A stretch of DNA of 35,197 nt from JAICLV01 sp036380925 (GCA_036380925.1 DASVDW010000143.1:1-35197); one strand, 5' to 3'; positions 20,368 to 28,371 are shown, numbered from the stretch's first letter. Numbers and translations are program-made. The notes: generated by a model from the sequence alone, not told the origin.

Positions 20368-21462
20368 ATGCGAGTCATCAATGCCGGCGCCTCGGCCGGC
20401 CTGCTTACCGCGGCGACCCTGTTCGCCACCGCGGCGCCCGCGAGCGCACACACCGGCGAGCCGATTGTCGTCGTCCACCCAGGGGAATCGGTGCAAGCCG
20501 CGATTGATGCCGCGCCTCCCCACGGCACGGTGATCCTCACGGCGGGCACTTACCCGGAGAACCTCCTTGTGACGAAGCCGCTGACTCTGCGCGGCGTTGG
20601 CGCTGTCCGGCTGGTGCCACCGACATCGATCACCACGAATCGGTGCACGAAGGACGCGGACGCGAATCTTCCGGACGGGCAATTGCTTCCCGTCGGCATT
20701 TGCGTCACGGGCACGCTGGGAGGGCCCGCCGACCCGGGAGCAGGCGATCTTCCGAGCGTTGTCGAACCGGTGGCAGACGTTCACATCGCCAGCCTCGAGG
20801 TAGACGGTTTCGCAGCAGGTATCGAGTCCGACGGCACCGCAGGGCTTGTCGTCACCGACTTCACGGCGAACGGCGACAACGACAGCATCGACTCCTTCTA
20901 CGGCACCGGCACAGTCCTCGCCCGCATCACGGTCACTGGCGCCACCGGATATGCGGCCGTGTCGCTGCAGCGATCGCGCGACGTTCGCGTCACTGACTGC
21001 ACGTTCACGGCCAACAGCGGATTCGGCCTGTCTCTGCTCGACACCCGCGGCGCGCGCGTCAGCGCCAACACGTTCGTCGACAATGCCGGCGGGATAGCGG
21101 TGGTCGACACCCCGGCGGGCGAGTCGGCCGGTGATGTCAAGATCGCCGGGAACACGATCGAACGAAACGACAGCTACTTTCCTGGCGATGGCTCCGCGCC
21201 ATCGGTAAGCGGCGTCGGCATCGCGCTCGTCGGAACAGTCGACAGCCAAGTGTCGGGAAATCATGTCCTCGACAACGTGCCTGCCGTTGACGCGATGTTC
21301 GGCGGATTCGGAATTGGGTTGTTCGACGCGACGGCGATCACCGGTGGCGCCACAGCCGACCACAACCGCGTCACGGGCAATCGAATCAGCGGTTCGCCCA
21401 CAGATGTCCTCAATGCAAGTGGCGGCGCCAACAACGTCATCCACGGCAACGAGGCGAGCTGA
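20368..21462 (+). CDS. Secreted right-handed parallel beta-helix protein
   Basis: A 364-residue protein with a clear signal peptide: basic start, hydrophobic core GLLTAATLFATAA and a probable cleavage after APASA at residue 27. The mature part opens with VVHPGESVQAAIDAAPPHGT and VILTAGTYPENLLVTKPLTL, the entry seen in pectate-lyase-like and NosD-like beta-helix proteins. It continues with parallel beta-helix repeats such as RDVRVTDCTFTANSGFGLSL and GARVSANTFVDNAGGIAVVD. No catalytic residues of a known polysaccharide lyase could be assigned. ATG 20368 is preceded by AGGAGGT at optimal spacing. It is divergent from the PDZ kinase gene and 28 bp before a membrane protein gene, so both may belong to that kinase's regulon. 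Substrate unknown. Confidence 0.88.
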   Translation: MRVINAGASAGLLTAATLFATAAPASAHTGEPIVVVHPGESVQAAIDAAPPHGTVILTAGTYPENLLVTKPLTLRGVGAVRLVPPTSITTNRCTKDADANLPDGQLLPVGICVTGTLGGPADPGAGDLPSVVEPVADVHIASLEVDGFAAGIESDGTAGLVVTDFTANGDNDSIDSFYGTGTVLARITVTGATGYAAVSLQRSRDVRVTDCTFTANSGFGLSLLDTRGARVSANTFVDNAGGIAVVDTPAGESAGDVKIAGNTIERNDSYFPGDGSAPSVSGVGIALVGTVDSQVSGNHVLDNVPAVDAMFGGFGIGLFDATAITGGATADHNRVTGNRISGSPTDVLNASGGANNVIHGNEAS

Positions 21463-21490
21463 TGCAATGTCGAAACGAAAGGACACACTA

Positions 21491-22138
21491 ATGTCAGGAT
21501 CGCGAAGCCGGCTTGGCACCGCCGCCGTCCTTGCCGGCGTTCTCTTTGCCGCCGGACTGTTCTCGGTCTTCCTCCTGCCGGGCGGTGGCAAAGTCACTGA
21601 CCAACAGTTCACTGATTTCTACAACTCAAGCGGACGCCGGGGTGCCGCTCTGCTGCTGTTCTTCGCCCTTGTCGCCGGCAGCTGGTTGATGGCTTGGTTC
21701 TTCGGCGAGCTGCGCCGAGCATACGCGCCAGGTGCGCTCGCCGACTTCGCCGAACGCGCGGCATGGCTTGGCGCGACGGCGACGGTTGTCGGCGCCGGCG
21801 TCGCACTCGGCCCGGTCGGGGTGCAGATGAACTCCGGGAGGACCTTCGTGGGCATCCCTGTCGCACACGCCTTCGACCAGGCCGGACTGCTCATCCTCAT
21901 CGTTGGAGGCGTTTACTCGTTCGCGCTGGCGACGTTCCTCATGTGCTTACACGCGAGCCGAACATCAAGCGCACCAAGGTGGCAAACCGTCACCGGCCGG
22001 ATCATCGCCGTCCTGTTGCTGGCGTCCTATGTCGCATCCCCGGCAATGCTGCTTCCGCTTTGGGCAATCGTGGTGGGCGTCACGTCACGACGCGCACGCA
22101 AGACGACTGGTCTTGAAGCGGAGCTTGCGAGCGTCTAA
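21491..22138 (+). CDS. Five-helix integral membrane protein of unknown function
   Basis: A 215-residue protein with predicted membrane segments at about 11-29, 51-71, 91-110, 129-153 and 170-197. The first is followed by a periplasmic-like loop (GGGKVTDQQFTDFYNSSGRR), and the C-terminus is basic then acidic (SRRARKTTGLEAELASV). I do not recognise a family with an assigned function; similar proteins are common as hypotheticals in actinobacteria. ATG 21491 is chosen because AAAGGA lies eight bases upstream; an in-frame ATG at 21467 would add eight polar residues. It is 28 bp behind the beta-helix gene, probably in one transcript with it, and is followed by a strong hairpin. Confidence 0.82.
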   Translation: MSGSRSRLGTAAVLAGVLFAAGLFSVFLLPGGGKVTDQQFTDFYNSSGRRGAALLLFFALVAGSWLMAWFFGELRRAYAPGALADFAERAAWLGATATVVGAGVALGPVGVQMNSGRTFVGIPVAHAFDQAGLLILIVGGVYSFALATFLMCLHASRTSSAPRWQTVTGRIIAVLLLASYVASPAMLLPLWAIVVGVTSRRARKTTGLEAELASV

Positions 22139-22145
22139 GCCAACC

Positions 22146-22183
22146 GGTTGGGTGGTGGGCCAACCGACGCCCACCGCCCAACC
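22146..22183 (+). terminator. Strong hairpin, probable terminator
   Basis: Arms 22146-22160 and 22169-22183 pair over 15 positions (14 Watson-Crick plus one G-U) around an 8-base loop, starting eight bases after the stop of the membrane protein gene. No T-tract follows, as is usual for actinobacterial hairpin terminators. It separates the kinase-linked pair from the next gene. Confidence 0.7.
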
Positions 22184-22284
22184 GCACGCACGACCGTGTG
22201 GCTCGCGAAGCCCGGTTCGTGACTTTCGCCTCTTTTGACCGCCGAGTCGGGCGGCAAGCCTGGGGCTGGCAAGGGAGGTACGTC

Positions 22285-22572
22285 ATGTCACAGGTCTCGC
22301 TTGACCAATACAAGGCGGAGGAGCGACTGCTGGCGGCCCGCGAAGGCCAACGAGGGTTAAGAATTCACGCCGCGATCACCGTCGTCATCGTCGTCGCGCT
22401 GGCGGTGGTGAACGTGTTCGTGGCCTCCGAGTTCCCTTGGGCGGTGTTCCCGGCGATCGGCATGGGCCTGGGGGTGTGGTTCCACTGGTACTTCGGAGTG
22501 CACCGCGGCGAGGAACTCATGATCCGCCATCAAGACGAGGTAGAACGCAAAGCGCACGACCTCGCCAGGTAG
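22285..22572 (+). CDS. Small 2TM-domain membrane protein
   Basis: A 95-residue protein with two hydrophobic helices (about 29-50 and 53-72) joined by the short turn ASEFPWAV, flanked by charged amphipathic ends (LDQYKAEERLLAAREGQRG before; HRGEELMIRHQDEVERKAHD after). The FWHWYFG-like region (GVWFHWYFGVH) fits the 2TM domain family (PF13239), whose role is unknown; the same domain is found attached to histidine kinases and regulators. ATG 22285 has AAGGGAGGT at good spacing and begins the conserved part. It is a stand-alone gene between a hairpin and an 18-bp tandem repeat. Confidence 0.8.
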   Translation: MSQVSLDQYKAEERLLAAREGQRGLRIHAAITVVIVVALAVVNVFVASEFPWAVFPAIGMGLGVWFHWYFGVHRGEELMIRHQDEVERKAHDLAR

Positions 22573-22606
22573 CCCTTAGCGGCAGCGTCGTGAGCTGCGC
22601 GGTTGC

Positions 22607-22642
22607 GACGCAGCGACGAAAGAAGACGCAGCGACGAAAGAA
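22607..22642 (+). repeat. Two perfect tandem copies of an 18-bp unit
   Basis: GACGCAGCGACGAAAGAA occurs at 22607-22624 and again at 22625-22642, immediately before the GGTGGGCGGCG leader of the next gene (ATG 22654). Each unit carries an AAAGAAG purine run like a weak ribosome site. It is probably a recent duplication in a leader region. Confidence 0.9.
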
Positions 22643-22653
22643 GGTGGGCGGCG

Positions 22654-23376
22654 ATGCCTGTTCCCACTGACGAGCCGGTTTGGTGGGGCTCACTGATTTG
22701 GTTGATCGGCGTGACCGCGGTCGCGTTCGGCATCGCCTGGTTGTCGGGCACCCGGCTGCGCATCCGTCGACCCTGGTACGTGCCGATGCTGTTCGCGTTG
22801 ACCGCTGGTCTCGCAGTCGGGTACGTCGCGTGGCTCGGGGTGGATGTCAGCGCCGTGGTGACGGCCCGATGGGGATGGGGTCTGCTGGCGGCCGCCCTGG
22901 CGGCGATCTTGCTCTACGCGCCGATGCGACGCCAGCCGGTCACCCGGCACGTTCAAGGGCGCCAGTTGCGGTGGGAGCTGCTGTGGGAAGGCGGTGTCTA
23001 CGGCGTCGCCGAAGGCGTGCTGCTCTCGGCGTTGCCGCCGTACATCACGTGGCAGATGGTCCACGCCTTGGGCTGGACCGGCGCCGGTGGAGCCGTGGCG
23101 CGGTGGGGGCTGCCGATCGTGGCGGCGGCCGCCGTCGTGATCATCCACCACCTCGGCTACTGGGACTGCCGCAACATGATTCTGCTGCCCATCACTTTGG
23201 CGCTGAGCGTGCTGACGATCGGTTTCCTGGTGACCGGCAGCTGGATCGCGCCGGCCCTGGGACACGTGTTCATGCACTTCGAAGCGACCACGCACGGCGT
23301 GGAGATGCCACCGGTAGAGCGGCCGGTCAACGCCGCGGCGGATAGAAGGACCAGAGCGCGCGCCGTCGCGGCATAG
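22654..23376 (+). CDS. Seven-helix membrane protein, possibly CPBP-like
   Basis: A 240-residue protein with hydrophobic segments at about 9-28, 37-58, 67-86, 112-135, 146-169, 176-198 and 200-215. Polar residues lie inside the later helices: YGVAEGVLLSALPPY (Glu in TM4), VIIHHLGYW (two His in TM5) and ALGHVFMHFEAT (two His in TM7). Glu and His placed in three membrane helices resemble the CPBP/Abi intramembrane protease fold, but the canonical EExxxR motif is absent, so this is only a suggestion. ATG 22654 follows AAGGTGG. An upstream in-frame ATG near 22603 would translate the tandem repeat and is less likely. No clear operon partner. Confidence 0.75.
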   Translation: MPVPTDEPVWWGSLIWLIGVTAVAFGIAWLSGTRLRIRRPWYVPMLFALTAGLAVGYVAWLGVDVSAVVTARWGWGLLAAALAAILLYAPMRRQPVTRHVQGRQLRWELLWEGGVYGVAEGVLLSALPPYITWQMVHALGWTGAGGAVARWGLPIVAAAAVVIIHHLGYWDCRNMILLPITLALSVLTIGFLVTGSWIAPALGHVFMHFEATTHGVEMPPVERPVNAAADRRTRARAVAA

Positions 23377-23535
23377 CTGGTGCTGCTCACGGCAAGCGTT
23401 GAGGATCACGCCGAGCCCGCGCGCATGCGCCGGACGGGCGAGCTTCGTCGCGGCGAGCGCCGCAGCAAATAGCCCGAGATGTCTATCTCTTGGCGGGCTG
23501 GCTAACCTCGCGGACGGTCCGACCGATGGACATGC
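23377..23535. other. Intergenic region before the GGDEF-EAL gene
   Basis: A 159-bp stretch with no convincing gene. It holds a GC-rich symmetric element, GCGGCGAGCGCCGC, that may form part of a hairpin after the upstream membrane protein gene. TAACCT at 23503-23508 is a possible -10 box 27 bases before ATG 23536; no good -35 was found. Confidence 0.35.
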
Positions 23536-25797
23536 ATGGCGAGTCGCATGGCGATGGATGGCGCAATCGGCGCTGTCGCGCACCGGTGCCGCCCTCTTTC
23601 CCGAATTCGGGGTTTGCCCTGGCCGACGGAGCTCTCCGAGCAGGTCCGCGGCGTCTTCCTCGCCGCAGCGGTCATCGGCAATGTCCTGGTGCTACCCACC
23701 GTGTCCCCCCGCTATGGGCTGTCGGCGGTGACTTCGGTGCTCGCGGCGGGGCTCTTAGCTGCGTTTTGGGTGCGCGGATTTCGACGGCGTCGCTTCGCCT
23801 GGTGGTCAGACGTCGTGGAAGTCGGGCTGCTGGCGCTGATGGGTCTGGGCCAAGGCTCGGTTTCGATCATGCTCGGTCCGATCTACAACGGGATCTTCTT
23901 TCGGTCGCTGTACGGCGGCGCCCGCAGTGCCGTGGTGAGGGCTGGCGCGTACACGGCGCTCATGGACATCCTGCTCATCGTTCGGCCGGTGCACGACCAC
24001 ATGCTGCAGCCTGGACCGCTCGTCGGTTGGTTGCTTCCGAGCCTGGCGATGTGCACACTCACCGACCGCATGTTGGCGATAGCGCTGGCGCGCCGGGAGC
24101 AGGCCGGTCGGCGCGAGCGGCTGCTCACCGAAAGCGGCAACCGGCTGTTGCAGGCCCATCGTGAGGACGAGGTTCACGAGATCGGTCTCACTGCGGCGAT
24201 GTCGCTGCTGGCCGGTGTGCCTGCGGCGTCGGTCGCATTGCTGGTGGCCGGCAGCGATGGCCCTCAGGTGGTGGCCACTCGACGCGTGGGTGTGGCCGCG
24301 GCCGCGGCGGACAGCGGGTCGCAAGCCCAGGTGATCGAGCTGCCGGTGCGAACCGATCGGGGCGCCCCGACGAGCTTGCGCGTGAACTCGTCTCGGCCGC
24401 TGCGCGCCGACCTGCGGCGGTCACTGGAGGCCTTGGTCGGCCAACTGGCGTTGGGACTCGGCGGCGTCCGGCTTCAGGAGGAGATGGCACGTCGTGCGAT
24501 GCTCGACGGACTCACCCAGCTGCCGAACCGGAGCAGCCTTGGCGAGCGGCTCGAGGCGGCGCTGGCCGCAGGAGGCGGCATAGCCGGGGTATTCCTGGAC
24601 CTGGACGACTTCAAGACCGTGAACGACGCCCTTGGCCACCAGGTCGGCGACCACCTGTTGCAAGCGGTGGCTGGCAGGCTGCAGTCATGCATGCGCCCTG
24701 GCGATGTCGTCGGCCGGCTCGGCGGCGACGAGTTCGCCGCCGTGCTCCATGACGTGCGGTCCGACACGGACGCTGTCGCAGCTGCGATGAGGATGCTGGT
24801 CGCGCTGGACCAGCCGTTCAGCATCCAGGGATACGAGATCGCGGTGCGCACCAGTGTGGGAGTTGCCGTGGCCAGCCGGAGCGACACAACAGCGACGCTG
24901 CTGCGCAACGCGGACACGGCGATGTACGTCGCCAAGGCGAAGGGCAAGGGTCGATGCGAGCTCTTCACGCCGGCGATGCATGAAGCGGTCAGTAGCGAAT
25001 ACGCCCTACGCGATGACCTGCAGCATGCAGTCGAGCAGGGACAGTTCGTCCTGCATTATCAGCCGCTGGTCGACCTTGACACCCGCGCGATCGTCGGTTT
25101 CGAAGCGTTGGTCCGCTGGCAGCATCCGCACCGCGGCCTCCTGCCACCCGCTGACTTTCTGGCTCTCGCCGAGCGCAGCGGCCACCTGCACGCGATCGAA
25201 CGTCGCGTGCTGCTCGACGCTTGCCACACCATGAAGCAATGGCACGGACGGCGGTCGGGCGAGTCTCTCACCATCGGCGTGAACCTGTCCGCGACGCACC
25301 TCCAACGGCGTGACGCGATCACGTCGGTACGTGCGGCTCTGGACGCTTCTGGGCTTCCGCCGCAGAACCTCTTCATCGAGATCACCGAGCACACCGACGC
25401 TGACGACTGGTCGCGCGTCGCGGCGACACTCACTCAACTCCGGGCACTCGGCGTGCGGATCGCCCTCGATGACTTCGGCACCGGCTACTCGGCGCTCAGT
25501 CTCCTCGCCGAGCTCCCGGTCGACTCGATCAAAATCGACCGGAACTTCACCGGCAACGACAACAGCGCGCATCTGCTTGCCGCCGTGTTCGACATGGCGC
25601 ACGGGCTCGGGTTGAACACCGTCGCTGAAGGCGTCGAACGCGTGGAACAGGAACGCATGCTGCGCGAAGCTGGCTGTCAACTAGCGCAGGGCTACTTGTA
25701 CTCGCGCCCTATCCCCGCCGACGAAGTGCCGGCGCTCCTCGCCAGCCACGCAGACACGGTCCTGTCCTCCGCTCGGACCGAGGGCATCGCCGGTTGA
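23536..25797 (+). CDS. Membrane GGDEF-EAL cyclic-di-GMP synthase/phosphodiesterase
   Basis: A 753-residue protein. Residues about 35-185 hold four or five membrane helices. A GAF-like linker (about 200-310) is followed by GGDEF (about 320-490) and EAL (about 495-740) domains. The GGDEF A-site GGDEF is at 396-400, with an intact inhibitory RxxD site (R387, D390) exactly five residues upstream. The EAL domain has E523 in FEALVRWQHP, FIEITEHT, DDFGTGYSALSLLAELP and NTVAEGVE, all hallmarks of active phosphodiesterases. Both activities therefore look possible. The start is uncertain: ATG 23536, 23548 and 23554 lie close together and none has a good ribosome site. The 3' end overlaps the convergent hydrogenase protease gene by 106 bp. 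Confidence 0.92.
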   Translation: MASRMAMDGAIGAVAHRCRPLSRIRGLPWPTELSEQVRGVFLAAAVIGNVLVLPTVSPRYGLSAVTSVLAAGLLAAFWVRGFRRRRFAWWSDVVEVGLLALMGLGQGSVSIMLGPIYNGIFFRSLYGGARSAVVRAGAYTALMDILLIVRPVHDHMLQPGPLVGWLLPSLAMCTLTDRMLAIALARREQAGRRERLLTESGNRLLQAHREDEVHEIGLTAAMSLLAGVPAASVALLVAGSDGPQVVATRRVGVAAAAADSGSQAQVIELPVRTDRGAPTSLRVNSSRPLRADLRRSLEALVGQLALGLGGVRLQEEMARRAMLDGLTQLPNRSSLGERLEAALAAGGGIAGVFLDLDDFKTVNDALGHQVGDHLLQAVAGRLQSCMRPGDVVGRLGGDEFAAVLHDVRSDTDAVAAAMRMLVALDQPFSIQGYEIAVRTSVGVAVASRSDTTATLLRNADTAMYVAKAKGKGRCELFTPAMHEAVSSEYALRDDLQHAVEQGQFVLHYQPLVDLDTRAIVGFEALVRWQHPHRGLLPPADFLALAERSGHLHAIERRVLLDACHTMKQWHGRRSGESLTIGVNLSATHLQRRDAITSVRAALDASGLPPQNLFIEITEHTDADDWSRVAATLTQLRALGVRIALDDFGTGYSALSLLAELPVDSIKIDRNFTGNDNSAHLLAAVFDMAHGLGLNTVAEGVERVEQERMLREAGCQLAQGYLYSRPIPADEVPALLASHADTVLSSARTEGIAG

Positions 25798-26267
25798 ATC
25801 AACGCAGCGCCCGACGCGATCGCCGCGACGACTCGGCTTGCCTCTCCGACCGCTGTGGCGACGCGTGGCGACAAGCCAGCGCCGAAGCCCACGTCGGTCA
25901 CCTCGACGCCCACGATCGTGAGCTCCTCCGGCAGCGACCCCAGCGCGCGGCCAAGTTCGATGACCTCCGGAATGCCAACAGCGTGTGTCCCGCCCGACCC
26001 TCCGCGAGCGGGCAACGGATCAGCGCCAACCTGCTCCACCCTCACCGAACCGCCCGGCCGGCCACTCAACACCGCGTCGACCACCACCACCCGTCGGTAG
26101 CCGACCCACGCTTCCAGCAGCGAAATGGGCGTCGCCAATGTGACCACGTCGACACCCCGCAGCCGCTTCTCCAGCAGGGCCGCCGCGACCACCAAACCCA
26201 CACCGTCGTCGCGCCGATCAAGCCGGCCGACGCCGGCGACCAGCACATCACCGCGCGCCATCGTCAC
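25692..26267 (-). CDS. [NiFe] hydrogenase maturation protease (HycI/HyaD family)
   Basis: A 191-residue endopeptidase that would clip the C-terminus of the hydrogenase large subunit after nickel insertion. The N-terminal motif is GVGRLDRRDDGVGLVV; most relatives have GxGN at this place, so R stands where N is usual. The nickel-sensing Asp of VVVDAVLSG and the GVEVTDVGFGAGLSPRV block are present, as is THAVGIPEVIELGRALG. GTG 26267 is chosen because it overlaps the large-subunit stop (GTGA); ATG 26261 is two codons in. The protein is about 30 residues longer than typical, and its C-terminal tail is encoded antisense to the end of the GGDEF-EAL gene. Last gene of the hydrogenase operon. Confidence 0.88.
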   Translation of the reverse strand: MTMARGDVLVAGVGRLDRRDDGVGLVVAAALLEKRLRGVDVVTLATPISLLEAWVGYRRVVVVDAVLSGRPGGSVRVEQVGADPLPARGGSGGTHAVGIPEVIELGRALGSLPEELTIVGVEVTDVGFGAGLSPRVATAVGEASRVVAAIASGAALIQPAMPSVRAEDRTVSAWLARSAGTSSAGIGREYK

Positions 26268-27571
26268 TCGCGCTCGATCCGCAGGTCGAGAAAGTGCGTC
26301 GCGCACGAGATGCACGGGTCGTAGTTGCGGATCGTCTGCTCGCACCGCAACGCCAGCACCTCCTCCGGCAGGTCAATGAACGACTCCACCACCTGGCGCA
26401 AGTCTGCCTCGATGGCTGGCTGATTTTGCGATGTGGGCGGCACGATGCGCGCGGCCTCTATCGTGCCGTCATCCGAGATTTGGTAACGGTGGTAAAGAAT
26501 CCCGCGGGGCGCCTCGCTCACGCCATGCCCGACGCCAGCTCGCGGCTTAACCGGAACCGAAGCAGTGGGCGCGCCATCCCAAGAGTCGAGGATCGACAGC
26601 GCGTCTTCACACGCCTGCACGATCTCGACGGAACGGACGACGATAGAGCGGAACGGGTTGTGGCAGCTGCGGCCGAGTCCGGCCTTCTGCGCCGCGGCGC
26701 GAGCCAACGGTGACAGCCGGTCGTAGTTCAACGAATACCGGGCGAGCGGCCCGACGAGGTAGCTGTCGACGTCGTCGAATTTCGCGTGCAACGCGTTCGA
26801 CCGCGCGACGTGCTGCTCACTGATGTGGGCTTCGAAGTCGTCGGCGGGAAAGGTGACGCCGTTGCTCGCCACGATGACGCCGTTCTCGATCGGGTATTCG
26901 CCGTTTGCAGGACGCAACGACAGGTAGTCGTGTGAATGCTCGACGTCGGGAAAGTCGAATCCCGCGGTGATTTCAACGGTGGCGATCGCGTCGTCCAACG
27001 CCCGCGCCACATCGGCCCGGACGGCCCGAAGCTCTGACAAGGTCGGCAGCCGATGAAAACCACCGACGCGCACGTTGACCGGATGCACCGCGCGGCCGCC
27101 GACGGCGGTCATCAGCGCGTTCCCCGCCTTCTTCAGCCGCAGCCCTCGCTCGACCACGTCGCGATGGTCTTTCGCCAGCTCCACGGCGCCGGGGTAGCCC
27201 AAGAAGTCGGGCGCGTGCAGCAGATACACATGCAGCGCATGGCTTTCGATCCATTCGCCGCAATACAGCAGTCGTCGCAACCGACGCAACTCTTCTGGCA
27301 GCTCGACTTCGCACACCTGCTCCATCGCCTGGCAGGAGCTGGTCTGGTACGCGACCGGGCAGATGCCGCAGATGCGCGCCGTAATGTCGGGCGCCTCTGT
27401 GAACGCCCGACCCCGCAAGAGCGCCTCGAAAAAGCGCGGCGGCTCGAAGATCTGCAGCTCGACTTCGCCGACTTCGCCGTCGCGGACGCGGATCCGCAGC
27501 GCGCCCTCGCCCTCGACCCGGGCTAGGTTTGCGACCCGGAACAGGTAGTTAGCGTCGGGCTTTGTCGTCAT
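26264..27571 (-). CDS. hyhL: [NiFe] hydrogenase large (alpha) subunit, group 3b type
   Basis: A 435-residue catalytic subunit holding the Ni-Fe centre. The L1 motif RICGICP supplies C68 and C71. The L2 motif DPCISCATH supplies C420 and C423 and ends at H426. After H426 a nine-residue tail (FLDLRIERE) remains, the expected substrate of the maturation protease encoded next. VANLARVEGEGAL at the N-terminus is the usual RxEG signature. The neighbours (beta and gamma subunits for NAD(P) and flavin) place it with bidirectional NADP-linked hydrogenases of group 3b, as in mycobacterial Hyh and Pyrococcus sulfhydrogenase. The 5' end overlaps the small-subunit gene by 23 bp; its stop overlaps the protease start. 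Confidence 0.95.
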   Translation of the reverse strand: MTTKPDANYLFRVANLARVEGEGALRIRVRDGEVGEVELQIFEPPRFFEALLRGRAFTEAPDITARICGICPVAYQTSSCQAMEQVCEVELPEELRRLRRLLYCGEWIESHALHVYLLHAPDFLGYPGAVELAKDHRDVVERGLRLKKAGNALMTAVGGRAVHPVNVRVGGFHRLPTLSELRAVRADVARALDDAIATVEITAGFDFPDVEHSHDYLSLRPANGEYPIENGVIVASNGVTFPADDFEAHISEQHVARSNALHAKFDDVDSYLVGPLARYSLNYDRLSPLARAAAQKAGLGRSCHNPFRSIVVRSVEIVQACEDALSILDSWDGAPTASVPVKPRAGVGHGVSEAPRGILYHRYQISDDGTIEAARIVPPTSQNQPAIEADLRQVVESFIDLPEEVLALRCEQTIRNYDPCISCATHFLDLRIERE

Positions 27572-28370
27572 GAGTCTCGCTCCCGGAACGGAAGGGTTCC
27601 GCCGCCGCGGTGAACTGGTGGAAGACGCGTCGCACGTCGCGCTCGCTCAATCCCGTCTCGTGGAGTTTCGCCGCGAGCGCGGGCACGTTGGTGATGCGCG
27701 CCGGGCCGTAGCAACCGAAGCAGCCACGACCGTACGACGGACACAGCGCGCCGCACCCCGCCTGGGTCACCGGCCCCAGACAGACCAACCCTCGGGCCAC
27801 CGCGACGCACACATTTCCCGCGCGTTTGCACTCCGCGCAGACGCCCTCGGTCGGGTTCTTGGGCGTTCGACCCGCGAGAAAAGTGGTGATCAGCTTCAGC
27901 AGCTGGTCGCGGCCCACCGGGCAGCCATGCAGCTCGAAGTCGACCGGCACGTGCGCGGAGATCGGTGTCGACTCGGCGAGCGTGCTGATGTAGTCGGGAT
28001 GCGCGTACACCAGCGAGGTCCACTCGGCGACGTCGGCGAAGTTGCGCAACGCCTGGATGCCGCCACTGGTCGCGCACGCGCCGATCGTCACCAGCGCCTT
28101 CGACATCGCGCGCACCCGGCGGATGCGCTCCGCGTCGTCCGCGGTGGTTATCGATCCCTCGACGAGCGACAGGTCATACGGTCCGGGCTTGGTCGCCGCG
28201 CTCGCCTCGGTGAAGTAGGCGATGTCGACCTCGCCGGCCAACGCGAGCAACTCGTCCTCGAGGTTGAGCAGGCTGAGCTGACAACCGTCGCACGACGCGA
28301 ACTTCCAGACCGCGAGCTTCGGCAACCGGCGACGGGCGCCGGTTCGCGCTGACGAGGGCGTGGCAGCCAT
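27549..28370 (-). CDS. hyhS: [NiFe] hydrogenase small (delta) subunit, group 3b type
   Basis: A 273-residue iron-sulfur subunit that carries electrons from the Ni-Fe site toward the gamma subunit. The proximal cluster ligands are visible as FASCDGCQLSLL, TIGACATSGG and ELHGCPVGRDQL. Two further clusters are suggested by the cysteines of GVCAECKRAGNVCV and GCGALCPSYGRGCFGCYGP. No twin-arginine signal is present, in keeping with a cytosolic group 3 enzyme. ATG 28370 lies one base after the gamma-subunit gene. The N-terminal 18 residues (Ala/Arg rich) precede the conserved KLAVWKFASCDGC, so a slightly later start cannot be excluded. Confidence 0.95.
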   Translation of the reverse strand: MAATPSSARTGARRRLPKLAVWKFASCDGCQLSLLNLEDELLALAGEVDIAYFTEASAATKPGPYDLSLVEGSITTADDAERIRRVRAMSKALVTIGACATSGGIQALRNFADVAEWTSLVYAHPDYISTLAESTPISAHVPVDFELHGCPVGRDQLLKLITTFLAGRTPKNPTEGVCAECKRAGNVCVAVARGLVCLGPVTQAGCGALCPSYGRGCFGCYGPARITNVPALAAKLHETGLSERDVRRVFHQFTAAAEPFRSGSETHDDKARR

Positions 28371-28371
28371 C

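Noticed and set aside
23377..23535. A small protein-coding gene in the gap before the GGDEF-EAL gene
   Set aside because: Frames here are short, lack ribosome sites and look like Arg/Ala-rich random high-GC translation.
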